Assembly (NCBI RefSeq): GCF_014534655.1
Contig: NZ_JACVVD010000006.1
Coordinates: 1 to 64,000 of the forward strand
DNA: 64,000 nt
Direction: 5' to 3'
Origin: Paenibacillus sedimenti
GTDB taxonomy: Bacteria; Bacillota; Bacilli; Paenibacillales; NBRC-103111
Position 1 is the stretch's first letter, and the number at the start of each line of letters is the position of its first letter. Under the pieces are notes generated by a model. That model worked only from the letters and a program-made list of their open reading frames with translations, was not told where the DNA came from and searched no databases. Positions 44,185 through 53,337 of this stretch are shown here, piece by piece. Position numbers and translations under genes: made by a program.

Positions 44185-46072
44185 CAGCAGGCAGCCCTCC
44201 GGATAATATTAGATAAGGCAGCTTCATCCTCACTTGGGTGTAAGCGCCTTCCGCACTTTCGACGCGAATGCCATATTCATTCCCATAATACATCTTGATT
44301 CGCTGCGTCACATTGCGCAGTCCGATGCCGTTCCCTTCATTTTCCCCTTTATACTTGTGCCAGTACTTCTTGTAAAAAAGAGCATCCTCCATGCTGATTT
44401 TCTCATGCAGCTCATCAAGTTTCTCCGGCGACATACCCGCTCCGTCATCCGCCACTTCGATCAGCATCGTATCGTCCTTCTTACTGGCGCGAATCAGAAT
44501 CACAATCCCTTCGCGTCTAGCCCGATCCGTGTTCATGCCATGCTTAACGGCATTCTCGACGAGAGGCTGGAGCGACATTTTCAGCACTTCCTGTTCCTGA
44601 TAGCCTTCCGGAATGTCCAGCTTCAACTTCAACTTGTCATCATAACGGATATTCATGATAGCGATGTAGTTCTGGATATGCTGGATTTCGTCCCGCAGCC
44701 GGACATGATCGCTCGACCACTTCAGGCTGTAGCGCATCAGCGCGCCGAGAGAGGTTAACGCATCGGAGATCGTGTACTGCGCCTCGACTTCGGCCAGCAT
44801 TTTCAAATTCTCGAGCGTGTTATAGAGAAAATGGGCATCGATCTGATTTTTGAGCGAGTTCAGCTCGGCTTCCTTCGTGGCGGCCTGCTTGTTCACGGCT
44901 TCGACGATCAGCTCGTTCATCTTCTTCAGCATTTGCCGGAAATGGTGAGCCAGCTCGCCCACCTCGCCGCCTGCGTCCATATCGATCTGCACGTTCAGGT
45001 CGCCCCGGCGCACTTTTTTCATCGAGTCCCGGAGAATGTGCAGCTTTTTCAAGATCAATGATTGCAGGAAGTAAGTAATGACCGACAACAGCGCGATGAG
45101 GACGACAGCTGCGGCGATGAATAGATTGCGTGTTTGCTGGATCTGAGTTACCGGCTCTTCCAATGATACGACATTCAGCAAGTGGGCTTCCAAATGATCA
45201 ATCGGCGTGGACAGGATCAGGTAAGGCGTGTCTCCGACCTGAAAGGTGAAGTTCGAACCCGCCTGATGCGGATGGGCGCTCCACGCCTCGCGAAGCTGCT
45301 CCATATTTATCGTTTTAAAAAAAGGACTGCTCGTATCGGTAAAAATCCGTCCTGTTCTATCGACAACCAGCATGTGAGACTGTTCGTCCTGAATCGGACT
45401 GAATACTTTTTGAAAAAACTTGTCGATCAGCATATCGACTTCGAGAATGACGTGTGTTTGATTCGGGTAATTAATTTTCTTGAACAGGGATACATAAGTC
45501 GACATGGCCTCACTGTCGGGGCCGTAGCGATTCATGATATCTTTCTCATTCTGCAATATTTCCCACCTGAAAATTCCGTTGCTGTCCAGCACATCGTTAT
45601 ACCAAGCTCTGTTAGCAATCCGACTATCCTTAAAAAGAATTGGCCAGATCTCCTTCGTGTTTGGATTATTCGTATAGATGCGCAAGTTGGCAATATTGGG
45701 ATTGCTAAGCTGGAGGCGCTGCAGATTATAGAAGGTATTCGTGTTGAATTCGACGAGCTCCGGAGCCTCCCACTCCCGGGTCATGCGCAAATAATTGCGT
45801 ACCTCCTTATCCGTTTCTGAAAGTTCTGCCGTTCGCCCCATAACCTCAATATGATTGATAATACCGGCCTTCTCGCTCTCCAACGCATATTGATTCTTTT
45901 TCACCGTGCCTTCAATCGTGTTCTGATAAAACTCGTTAAACAAATACCATGAGAACAAAATAATCGGAATTAAAATAATGAAAATATAAGCGCCGATCAG
46001 CTTCACTTGTATGGAAATACGCCCAGTCAGCTGTATGAGCCGCATCTTCCATTTGCGAAATAGATTGCCCAT
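44162..46072 (-). CDS. YesM-type membrane sensor histidine kinase
   Basis: A 636-residue kinase. Two TM segments (about 24-44 and 318-338) flank an extracellular sensor of about 270 residues, followed by HAMP (KLHILRDSMKKVRRGDLNVQI), the His_kinase domain (KNQIDAHFLYNTLENLK, with the phospho-acceptor His before FLYN) and HATPase (LQPLVENAVKHGM, DDGAGM, GNGIGLRNV). It partners the overlapping YesN-type regulator. The ligand is probably an oligosaccharide or its binding protein complex, inferred from the neighbouring genes. Confidence 0.93.
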   Translation of the reverse strand: MGNLFRKWKMRLIQLTGRISIQVKLIGAYIFIILIPIILFSWYLFNEFYQNTIEGTVKKNQYALESEKAGIINHIEVMGRTAELSETDKEVRNYLRMTREWEAPELVEFNTNTFYNLQRLQLSNPNIANLRIYTNNPNTKEIWPILFKDSRIANRAWYNDVLDSNGIFRWEILQNEKDIMNRYGPDSEAMSTYVSLFKKINYPNQTHVILEVDMLIDKFFQKVFSPIQDEQSHMLVVDRTGRIFTDTSSPFFKTINMEQLREAWSAHPHQAGSNFTFQVGDTPYLILSTPIDHLEAHLLNVVSLEEPVTQIQQTRNLFIAAAVVLIALLSVITYFLQSLILKKLHILRDSMKKVRRGDLNVQIDMDAGGEVGELAHHFRQMLKKMNELIVEAVNKQAATKEAELNSLKNQIDAHFLYNTLENLKMLAEVEAQYTISDALTSLGALMRYSLKWSSDHVRLRDEIQHIQNYIAIMNIRYDDKLKLKLDIPEGYQEQEVLKMSLQPLVENAVKHGMNTDRARREGIVILIRASKKDDTMLIEVADDGAGMSPEKLDELHEKISMEDALFYKKYWHKYKGENEGNGIGLRNVTQRIKMYYGNEYGIRVESAEGAYTQVRMKLPYLILSGGLPADEKNAYR

Positions 46073-46159
46073 GGCCTCACATCCAGTCCTTCGTCTCTTG
46101 TCTTCTCATATTAATACATCTAGTTCCGGACGTGGAAAAATATTTGGAACCTTGCGGAG

Positions 46160-46198
46160 AAAAACCCGAAAACCCGAAATACTTCGGGCTCTCGGGCT
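46160..46198 (-). terminator. Terminator after the solute-binding protein gene
   Basis: Minus-strand GAGAGCCCGAA-gta-TTTCGGGTTTTC followed by GGGTTTTTC, between the binding-protein gene and the kinase gene, so the two-component genes may need a separate promoter or read-through. Confidence 0.65.
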
Positions 46199-46209
46199 TT
46201 GGTATGCGG

Positions 46210-47919
46210 CTACTTCGAGAACTCGGCAATCTTCTTGCTGTTCGCTTCGAATTCCCGCTGTTGATAGGCCTGAACCTTATCCAGTCCTGCTGCTTTGCGG
46301 TCATTTTGATATTTCTCATACACCTGATCGAACTCGGCGTCCGTTTTGGCCAGCAGCAGCTTCGGCAGCGCTTTGCCCCAGGCTTTGGCGATTTTATCAT
46401 TGGCAATGCCTTCTTCCGACGTACCTGTCGGCATGATGTTATCGTATTGCGAGAAGCTCTTCGTCTTGCCTTTGGTCCATTCTTCAGGCTGCTTGATCGG
46501 CTCCACGCTCGGAGGCGCCCACTGCAGATTCATGTTCGTGTCCATCAGCATCCAGAAAGTGAAGGAGGAACCGTACTTTTTATCGAATGCGGAACGGTCT
46601 TTGTTGAGCAGCTCGAGCACTTCCGGCTTGAATTGGTCTTTGCCGCCTATGTTATCGTAGCTGACGCCTTTTTCACCAAGGAACAAGTCTTTGTTGCCTT
46701 CCTCACTGATCAGATAGCTCAGGAATTTAATCGCTCTTGCTTTGTCCTTCACGTCTTTGGAAATGAGTGTCACCGTCCAGCCTGAAATGCCGGGGCCTGC
46801 GAGCGTCGGCGCATCTTTCTTGGCATTAGCCGGACCGTCTACGGCGATATACACTTTGTTCGGATCTTTTTGATATAAGGAAATATTTTGGTTAGCCAAA
46901 TCGGAACGTTGATACAGCATTGCGAAATAGCGGCCTTGCGCGATTTTTTCTTCCATTTGCGGACGTTTGTCGATAAAGATATCTTTGGCCAGGAGGCCCA
47001 TCTCATTGGCTTTGCGGAACGTTTTGAGCCAGCTTACTAATTCCGGATCGGTGGAGCGGTCGTAGAGCTTGCCGTCTTTTTCGTAAGGGATGGCCAGGAA
47101 GTTCGCCAGCATCGACGAGTTCTGTGCTGCATCGAGGAACGAATAGTTTCCATTATCATTAAAATCGTGCAAACCAAGTGGAATGAGCGGTTGTCCGTTC
47201 ACGTCAGGGAACTTCTCTTTGGCTGCTTTCAGCGCGTTCAGGAACCCTTCCTGAGTTCTCATATCCGGCTTACCGATGGCTTCATACATATCCTTGCGCA
47301 CCAGGAACGTTTGGTTGGATACAAAGTTTTCCCCGTACTTTTTATAATCCTGCGGCGAGGATGAAGCGTTCGGGTAACCGTAGAAGTTGCCGTCTTTTTG
47401 CGTGTACCAGGAAGTTTTGGCAGGGTCGGCCACTTTAAAGAAATAAGGATCATACTGCTTTGCAAGCTCATTAAGCGGAAGCACCATCTTGCCTTCGATC
47501 ATTTTCTTTGCGGCATCTTCCCACCAGCCGAGCGTAATGAAATCAGGCAGCTTGCCGGAGGCGATCATTGTGTTCAGCTTCTCATTCTCGTTGCCGGCGG
47601 GCACGATGAAATTGACGTTCACGCCCGTTTTCTTCGTGATGTATTGGGATGTAGGATCCACACCCCACTTGTTCGGGAACCAGGAGAAGTTCAGGTACCA
47701 GTCGAAAGTGATCGGCTTCGTGTCGGATTTCCAGCCCGGCTCATTCGCATTCACCGTCGCAGGCACTGATGACGACGCTGCTGCAGTTTCCGTTGCTTTC
47801 GTCGGCTCCGGACTGCCGGTGCTGCTTGTGCCTTTATCCGTGGAACATGCGGTAATGGATACAGCGGTAATCAAAGCAAGCAATGTGGTCAACGTTTTGC
47901 GCGGCTTACTCATTCTCAT
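46210..47919 (-). CDS. ABC sugar-binding lipoprotein, LplA/YtcQ type
   Basis: An extracellular solute-binding lipoprotein of 569 residues. The signal peptide ends in a lipobox SITAC (lipidated Cys), followed by a Ser/Thr/Ala-rich linker and a type 1 periplasmic-binding fold (PITFDWYLNFSWFPNKWGVD, LPDFITLGWWEDAAKKM). Large (over 500 residues) binding proteins of this class bind oligosaccharides. ATG at 47919 has AAGGGG 9 nt upstream; ATG at 47925 is closer. It is separated from the permease genes by a 51-bp palindrome array. Confidence 0.92.
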   Translation of the reverse strand: MRMSKPRKTLTTLLALITAVSITACSTDKGTSSTGSPEPTKATETAAASSSVPATVNANEPGWKSDTKPITFDWYLNFSWFPNKWGVDPTSQYITKKTGVNVNFIVPAGNENEKLNTMIASGKLPDFITLGWWEDAAKKMIEGKMVLPLNELAKQYDPYFFKVADPAKTSWYTQKDGNFYGYPNASSSPQDYKKYGENFVSNQTFLVRKDMYEAIGKPDMRTQEGFLNALKAAKEKFPDVNGQPLIPLGLHDFNDNGNYSFLDAAQNSSMLANFLAIPYEKDGKLYDRSTDPELVSWLKTFRKANEMGLLAKDIFIDKRPQMEEKIAQGRYFAMLYQRSDLANQNISLYQKDPNKVYIAVDGPANAKKDAPTLAGPGISGWTVTLISKDVKDKARAIKFLSYLISEEGNKDLFLGEKGVSYDNIGGKDQFKPEVLELLNKDRSAFDKKYGSSFTFWMLMDTNMNLQWAPPSVEPIKQPEEWTKGKTKSFSQYDNIMPTGTSEEGIANDKIAKAWGKALPKLLLAKTDAEFDQVYEKYQNDRKAAGLDKVQAYQQREFEANSKKIAEFSK

Positions 47920-48029
47920 GTACATTTTCCCCTTTTCTGCATCATAATGATATGTTTAATCCCTGTCTATGACGGAGATACTCACCGGTGCGGTGCGGCC
48001 TTGGCGGTAGCCGATGCTTGTATTCTAAT

Positions 48030-48217
48030 TTAGCGGGAAAACCTCCCTCTAATTTTACAGTTTTGAGAAAAATTAATGATTTAGAGGGAAATTCTACCTT
48101 TAATTTGATGATTTTCGATAAAAAATCTATATTCATGCTGTATTAGAGGGAGATTTTCCATCTAAACAGGCCCAGCGCAGAGTCCGGGTCGAAATTAGCT
48201 CCAGCTTTTCTCGTTAA
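48030..48217. repeat. 23-bp palindrome array between permease and binding-protein genes (locus 3)
   Basis: Units at 48030, 48081 and 48143, each 23 bp, begin TTAG(A/C)GGGA and end CC(A/C/T)(T/C)(T/C)TAA, with arms TTAGAGGG / CC(a)TCTAA. A decayed fourth unit (TTAGCTCC ... CTCGTTAA) lies at 48195. Spacings are 51, 62 and 52 bp. Between units are A/T-rich stretches with TTTT...AAAA pairing. The array fills the gap that separates two parts of one transport operon. Confidence 0.75.
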
Positions 48218-48259
48218 TGTTTGAACGGTACAGCTTGCACACTGTGATTAAGTTTGCTG

Positions 48260-49147
48260 TTAACCTTTGATCGAGCCAATCATGAAACCTTTCACAAAAT
48301 ACTTCTGCAAAAACGGATAGACGATGACAATAGGTAAAGTGGTTACAACCATCGTCGCCAGCTTAATAGACTGGGAAGAAACGGTCTTCGCAATGCTGCC
48401 GGTCGCCGCCGCCGCCATCTGGTTGGAGCTGGACTGCGCCACGACCCGGTACAGATACGTTTGGATCGGCTGAAGATCGCTATTGTTGATATAGATCATG
48501 CCTGTAAAATAATCATTCCATTGATAAACGCCGTGGAAAAGCGCGATCGTGGCAATAACGGGCATGGAGACCGGCAGGATGATTTGGTAAAAGATTTTGA
48601 AATCGTTGGCGCCATCGATCTTGGCGGCCTCCTCCAGCGCATCGGGAATTTCCCGGAAAAATGAAAGGAAAATGATGAGATCAAAGAAGCTGAACATTGC
48701 CGGAATGATGTACACCCAGAAGCTGTCGAGCATGCCGAGATCGCGGATCAGCAGGTAATGCGGGATGAGCCCCCCGCTGAAAAACAAAGTCACGGTACCG
48801 AGGAACATATAAATAGGGCGACCGATCAGCTCTCTGCGCGAGAAAGCGTACGCCACCATGGCGGTAAAGAGTACGTGAACCACGGTGCCGACGAGCGTCT
48901 TGGCTACGGTGACGCCCATTGCCAGCATAATGCCGTCGTTGGCGAATACGGCCAAATAGCTGTCAAAGCTGAACACGCGAGGCCACCAGTAAATGCCGCC
49001 CCGCATGGCGTCGTTGCCGTCATTCAAGGAATTCACGAGCACATACCAGATGGGGTATAGGGTTGCGAAGCATATCGCAAGCATGAGCAAATTGTTAAAT
49101 TGATCGAAGGCGACCTCTTTAAAGGTTCTGCGGTTGAGAGAAAGCAA
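48260..49147 (-). CDS. ABC sugar permease, LplC/YtcP type
   Basis: A 295-residue MalG-like permease with six TM helices and the EAA motif near PDALEEAAKIDGANDFKIFYQIILP. The C-terminus LQKYFVKGFMIGSIKG is the hallmark of the LplC/YtcP group. TTG at 49147 is the start, 6-7 nt after GGAGGTGG. It pairs with the LplB-like permease 16 nt upstream. No ATPase gene is present; such systems share the MsmX ATPase encoded elsewhere. Confidence 0.94.
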   Translation of the reverse strand: MLSLNRRTFKEVAFDQFNNLLMLAICFATLYPIWYVLVNSLNDGNDAMRGGIYWWPRVFSFDSYLAVFANDGIMLAMGVTVAKTLVGTVVHVLFTAMVAYAFSRRELIGRPIYMFLGTVTLFFSGGLIPHYLLIRDLGMLDSFWVYIIPAMFSFFDLIIFLSFFREIPDALEEAAKIDGANDFKIFYQIILPVSMPVIATIALFHGVYQWNDYFTGMIYINNSDLQPIQTYLYRVVAQSSSNQMAAAATGSIAKTVSSQSIKLATMVVTTLPIVIVYPFLQKYFVKGFMIGSIKG

Positions 49148-49163
49148 CGCGTGCCACCTCCTT

Positions 49164-50132
49164 TTAGAATAAAGATGTGTTGTTCAAACGCTTCGTAATG
49201 AAGTTTGCCGACAACAGCAGAATAAGCGAAATAATGGACTTGATCAGGCCGACTGCGGTCGCATATGAATAGCGGCTTTGCACGATACCGGTTTGGTACA
49301 CGTAGACGTCGATGACGTTGCTGGCGCTTTCGTTGAGCTGGTTTTTGAGTACGAGAATTTGATCGAAGTTCGAGTTCAGAATGCCGCTGACGGCGAGAAT
49401 GAACAGGATGGTGATCGTGCCCTTAATCGATGGCAGGGTGACATAGAACATTTTCTGAAAGCGTCCGGCGCCGTCGAGGGTGGCCGCTTCGTACATTTCC
49501 GGCGATACGCCGCTGATCGCAGCCAGATAAATGATCGCCGACCAGCCGAGCTCCTTCCATATATCCGACGTGATGATGATGCTCCAAAAATATTGCGGCT
49601 CGGCCAAATAACTGATGGGCTCCTGAATGATGTTCAGTGCCATCAGGATCTTATTGATAATCCCGACGTCCGCCAGCCACGTTGCCAGAATGCCTCCGAG
49701 AATCACCCAGGAGAGGAAGTGCGGCAAATACGAGATCGTCTGCACCAGCTTTTTGAACCGGATCGAACGGAGCTCGTTCAAAAAAAGCGCGAAGGCAATC
49801 GGCAGCGGAAAGCCGATGAGCAGCTTGAGGACGCTCATGCCGAGCGTATTTTTAATGACGTAGCCCAGATTGTCGTCTTCCATAAAAGCTTTGAAATGCT
49901 CGAGCCCCGCCCACGGCGCTTCGCCAATCGATTTGATAATATTAAAATCTTTGAACGCGATGATGATGCCGTACATCGGCACGTAGTTGAACACAATCAT
50001 CCAGGCGACGCCAAGCAGCGCCATGACCTGCAAATATCGCTGTCCATATAGTTTGCGCAGCAGCTTGGATACTGATCTTCCAGCCGCCGCTGATGGGGCG
50101 TTCCGGATAGGGATATCTGTCTCCGTGTTCAT
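49164..50132 (-). CDS. ABC sugar permease, LplB/YteP type
   Basis: A 322-residue MalF-like permease with six TM helices (VMALLGVAWMIVFNYVPMYG starts the first) and the EAA loop SGVSPEMYEAATLDGAGRFQKMF. The length and the FKDFNIIKSIGEAPWAG segment match the LplB/YteP group used for pectin- or hemicellulose-derived oligosaccharides. It is the first gene of the minus-strand unit (LplB-LplC-array-LplA-YesM-YesN). RBS GGAGGTG is 8 nt before ATG. Confidence 0.94.
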   Translation of the reverse strand: MNTETDIPIRNAPSAAAGRSVSKLLRKLYGQRYLQVMALLGVAWMIVFNYVPMYGIIIAFKDFNIIKSIGEAPWAGLEHFKAFMEDDNLGYVIKNTLGMSVLKLLIGFPLPIAFALFLNELRSIRFKKLVQTISYLPHFLSWVILGGILATWLADVGIINKILMALNIIQEPISYLAEPQYFWSIIITSDIWKELGWSAIIYLAAISGVSPEMYEAATLDGAGRFQKMFYVTLPSIKGTITILFILAVSGILNSNFDQILVLKNQLNESASNVIDVYVYQTGIVQSRYSYATAVGLIKSIISLILLLSANFITKRLNNTSLF

Positions 50133-50384
50133 CCCGGCTGCACCTCCGACACTTTCCGTTTGATATCGTAAGCATTTTCATATCATTCATTGTAGGCGGT
50201 AATGCACTACAATGTAAGGGTGCAAATTTCAGCTATGGTTTCCGTTTTTCAGGTATTGTTCCATCGGCCGTCGCACTAGAAAAAAACACGAACTCATAAA
50301 AAAATAGGCACCTATCGGAGGACAAGTGTCCGCTATGTACATATATATAGGGAAACGGCAACCTGTGTGTATGGGGGGGATCGC

Positions 50385-51167
50385 ATGAGCGTAAGCTTAC
50401 TGGATAAGCGTACTGCCATTTTTCTTGCAGCTGTGTGCAGCCAAACGTATCATCAATTTGACAATGACGATGGAACCTTCATGGTTCCGCGGAATTACCA
50501 AGTAAGCTCCTCCTTTAAGGCCGCATCCTTCATAGGCGTAGAGGAGCGCTTTGGTTTTATTTTGGAATCCAATGACCGGATTATCTTGGCCTTCAGAGGG
50601 ACGAACACCAGTTCCGACTGGGTCTCGGACGCGATTGCACGGCAGAGCCCTTTCGTCTTTGTACGGGATGGAGGATTGGTACATCGCGGTTTTCTGGACA
50701 TTTATCGCTCCGCTAGAAAGCGGATTTTGGACGCACTGAGCAAGCTTTCCCCTCAAAAACAGCTATACATTACAGGGCACAGCCTCGGTGGAGCCCTCGC
50801 CACTTTATGCGCTGCCGATGCAGCGGTCAATACCAAATTTAAAACCCCCGTTGTTTATTCGTATGCGTCACCGCGTGTCGGGAATCCGGCATTTGCCGGC
50901 AAGTTCAATAGTCTGCTCAGTAACCGCCATCGCATTTACAACCAATATGACCTCGTCCCTCATCTGCCGCCCGTCCTTTACAAATCCCCTAGAACCGATC
51001 GCATCTATCAATACCTGCATGTAAAAAAAGGATTCGAGTTGTCCTTTCAGAAAGGCTCTGTATCGGCCAATCATGCGATAGGCAATTACTTTCATGAGCT
51101 TGCAAAATTGGATCCTGCCTATACAAGGGATCTGAGTGCGAGGAATCCCGGTTTCTGTCCGGGATGA
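50385..51167 (+). CDS. Class 3 lipase family hydrolase
   Basis: A 260-residue alpha/beta hydrolase of the fungal lipase-like class 3 family. The nucleophile is Ser133 in GHSLGGALAT, with Asp189 (NQYDLVPHLPP) and His230 (SANHAIGNY) completing the triad; the oxyanion strand is ILAFRGTNTSSDW. No signal peptide is seen, so it is probably cytoplasmic. The start at 50385 has GGGGGGATC upstream; the in-frame GTG at 50367 lacks a site. It is monocistronic with its own terminator. Confidence 0.9.
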   Translation: MSVSLLDKRTAIFLAAVCSQTYHQFDNDDGTFMVPRNYQVSSSFKAASFIGVEERFGFILESNDRIILAFRGTNTSSDWVSDAIARQSPFVFVRDGGLVHRGFLDIYRSARKRILDALSKLSPQKQLYITGHSLGGALATLCAADAAVNTKFKTPVVYSYASPRVGNPAFAGKFNSLLSNRHRIYNQYDLVPHLPPVLYKSPRTDRIYQYLHVKKGFELSFQKGSVSANHAIGNYFHELAKLDPAYTRDLSARNPGFCPG

Positions 51168-51176
51168 AGGCATGAC

Positions 51177-51213
51177 AAACAGACTATGGAGCAGGCTCCA
51201 TAGTCTGTTTCAT
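51177..51213 (+). terminator. Terminator of the lipase gene
   Basis: AACAGACTATGGAGc-agg-CTCCATAGTCTGTTT followed by CATT, directly after the lipase stop codon. Confidence 0.9.
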
Positions 51214-51227
51214 TATGTCCCGCAAAC

Positions 51228-51330
51228 CTACAGCAGCTGCTGCAGCTCGGCGATCATGGTATGAAGCGTGTTGAGCTTAGGATTAAAGGTTGAAGGTACC
51301 AGGCGCCTACTCGTAGGATAAATGAAATAT
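51228..51330 (-). pseudogene. Possible C-terminal remnant of an unidentified gene
   Basis: The minus strand reads about 33 codons in frame to a TAG, ending LNTLHTMIAELQQLL, with natural codon use and an amphipathic helix. No start or upstream coding extension is present. It could be chance; listed because the region otherwise has no explanation. Confidence 0.25.
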
Positions 51331-51381
51331 GATATAAATCATGAAAAATAATTGCTAAAAAAATAAATACGCCTAAAAAAC

Positions 51382-51401
51382 CCTGACAATTAGTTGTCAG
51401 G
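51382..51401. promoter_or_regulatory. Palindromic operator of the MFS exporter gene
   Basis: CCTGACAA-TTAG-TTGTCAGG, 8-bp perfect arms, 10 bp upstream of a TATAAT -10 box (51412-51417) and overlapping the expected -35 position, so a bound repressor would block the promoter. The remnant of an HxlR-type regulator lies downstream of the gene. Confidence 0.7.
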
Positions 51402-51460
51402 AAGGGTCCCTTATAATTCAGTTATAAGATGAATTCCAAACAAGAAAGGGATTGAAAACA

Positions 51461-52993
51461 ATGAAAACCATGCAAAACAAACTCGGGGTTATCCTGGGAG
51501 GGCTGTTTCTCTCCATTCTCATGGCTTCGATGGATAATACCATCGTGGCAACCGCCATGGGAACGATTGTCGGGCAGTTGGGAGGACTCGATAAATTCGT
51601 CTGGGTAACCTCGGCCTATATGATTGCCGAAATGGCAGGTATGCCGATCTTCGGCAAATTGTCCGACATGTACGGGCGCAAGCGCTTTTTCATCTTTGGG
51701 ATCTTGGTATTCATGCTCGGCTCTGCGCTTTGCGGAACAGCCGAATCCATCGTTCAGTTAAGTATTTACCGGGCTATTCAAGGGATTGGCGGCGGCGCTT
51801 TGATGCCGATTGCTTTTACGATCATGTACGATGTCGTACCGCCTGAAAAGAGAGGAAAGCTTATAGGTCTATTCGGAGCCGTATTCGGAATGTCCAGTAT
51901 TTTCGGGCCGCTGGCCGGAGCATACATCACGGACTATATCAAGTGGGAATGGATTTTCTACATCAACCTGCCGCTTGGGCTGATCGCCTTTGCGATGATC
52001 GCGTTTTTCTACAAAGAATCCCGTCAACACGCGAAACAACGTATTGACTGGTGGGGAGCTACCCTGCTTGTCGGGGCCGTCGTCTGCCTGATGTTCGCGT
52101 TAGAGCTTGGCGGCAAACAATTTGCTTGGGATTCCGTTACGATTATGAGCTTGTTCGCAGCATTTGTCCTGCTCGCCGTTTTATTTGTAATCGCTGAGCG
52201 GCGCGCCGCGGAACCGATTATTTCCTTCCCGATGTTCCGGAACCGCCTATTCACAACAAGCAATGTCATCGGCATGTTAAGCGGAGCGGCGTTTATAGCG
52301 GCATCCGTGTACATCCCGATATTTATTCAAGGGGTACTCGGGGGAAGCGCTACGAACTCCGGACTTGTCCTTCTGCCTATGATGATCGGTACGGTTGTAA
52401 CAGCGACTGCCGGCGGTTTTCTGATGAATAAACTTTCTTATCGGACGATCATGATTCTAACGCTTCTGCTGCTTGTTGCCGGCATCCTGCTTCTGACTAC
52501 CTTATCGGCGGATTCTTCCCGTCTGATCATTACGATCTATATGATCTTGATCGGGCTTGGCATCGGCGCTTCCTTCTCTGTGCTGACGAATGCTGCGCTG
52601 CATGCGATCCCTGAAAGCCAACGGGGAGCGGCAAGCTCTACGCTCAACTTCCTGCGATCGCTCGGCATGACGCTGGGTATCACTGCATTCGGCATTATCC
52701 AGAGCCATTCATTGACGCGGAAATTATCGGATACTTTCTCAAGCGGCAGTCAAGGCGCTATGCCGAAGGACTTCAACTTCAGCGATCCGCACACGCTGCT
52801 CGATCCGGCTACCCGGGCACAAATTCCCGGTCAGGCGCTGGGTCAGATCACCGAGGGACTCTCGTCCTCGATCGTCCTCACTTTTGCCTGGGGAATCGTC
52901 CCTGCGATACTGGCTCTCGCCGCGGCCTTTATGATGAGCAGAGAAAAGATGGATCCCGTCGCTCAGGGCGAAGGGTACGCAACTTCGCATTAA
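51461..52993 (+). CDS. MFS drug exporter, DHA2 (EmrB/QacA) family
   Basis: A 510-residue, 14-TM drug:H+ antiporter. Motif A GKLSDMYGRKR, motif C-like GPLAGAYI and the N-terminal MASMDNTIVATAMGTI are family hallmarks. The start at 51461 has AAAGGG 10 nt upstream; TTG at 51452 is in frame. It is controlled by a palindromic operator at its promoter, and the likely cognate regulator downstream is broken. Substrate range not predictable. Confidence 0.93.
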   Translation: MKTMQNKLGVILGGLFLSILMASMDNTIVATAMGTIVGQLGGLDKFVWVTSAYMIAEMAGMPIFGKLSDMYGRKRFFIFGILVFMLGSALCGTAESIVQLSIYRAIQGIGGGALMPIAFTIMYDVVPPEKRGKLIGLFGAVFGMSSIFGPLAGAYITDYIKWEWIFYINLPLGLIAFAMIAFFYKESRQHAKQRIDWWGATLLVGAVVCLMFALELGGKQFAWDSVTIMSLFAAFVLLAVLFVIAERRAAEPIISFPMFRNRLFTTSNVIGMLSGAAFIAASVYIPIFIQGVLGGSATNSGLVLLPMMIGTVVTATAGGFLMNKLSYRTIMILTLLLLVAGILLLTTLSADSSRLIITIYMILIGLGIGASFSVLTNAALHAIPESQRGAASSTLNFLRSLGMTLGITAFGIIQSHSLTRKLSDTFSSGSQGAMPKDFNFSDPHTLLDPATRAQIPGQALGQITEGLSSSIVLTFAWGIVPAILALAAAFMMSREKMDPVAQGEGYATSH

Positions 52994-53001
52994 ATAGAAA
53001 G

Positions 53002-53037
53002 ATGCCCGTAGTATCCGGTTGGATGCGCGGGCTTTTT
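53002..53037 (+). terminator. Terminator of the MFS exporter gene
   Basis: GCCCG...ATCC-ggtt-GGAT...CGGGC followed by TTTTTC. Confidence 0.85.
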
Positions 53038-53043
53038 CATTGA

Positions 53044-53211
53044 ACTAAAACAAGCATTAGCATCAAATCGTTAACGGACACTTTACGGCAATTGGAATAG
53101 TACGAAGTCGTCCACCGCCAGGTATTCCCTACAGTACCTGTAAGCGTTGAGTATTCTTTAACCGAAAAAGGCAAGGAGTACGGCATCATTCTTGTGGAAA
53201 TGCGCAAGTAG
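53044..53211 (+). pseudogene. Decayed HxlR-family transcriptional regulator
   Basis: Reads SISIKSLTDTLRQLE, then an in-frame TAG, then YEVVHRQVFPTVPVSVEYSLTEKGKEYG and ILVEMRK before a second stop. This is the recognition-helix and wing region of an HxlR/YodB regulator (usual form: LT-x-x-L-x-x-LE-x-x-G-x-V-x-R, P-x-VEYSLT-x-x-G). The N-terminal third is missing and one nonsense codon interrupts the rest. It is the probable former repressor of the adjacent MFS gene. Confidence 0.8.
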
Positions 53212-53241
53212 GGAGAAAAATGGGGATCCCTGCAAATGAAT

Positions 53242-53284
53242 AAGAGCCAGTCATCTTCCTAAAGGATGGTCTGGCTCATTTCTC
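53242..53284. terminator. Terminator after the DoxX gene
   Basis: GAGCCAGtCATC ... GATGgtCTGGCTC with A/T-rich flanks on both strands; on the minus strand it closes the Rrf2-DoxX unit. Confidence 0.75.
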
Positions 53285-53337
53285 GCGGCTTATCTGAGAT
53301 CATTCCAAGCACAGTTTTTTCGTGAAATGATTTGATT

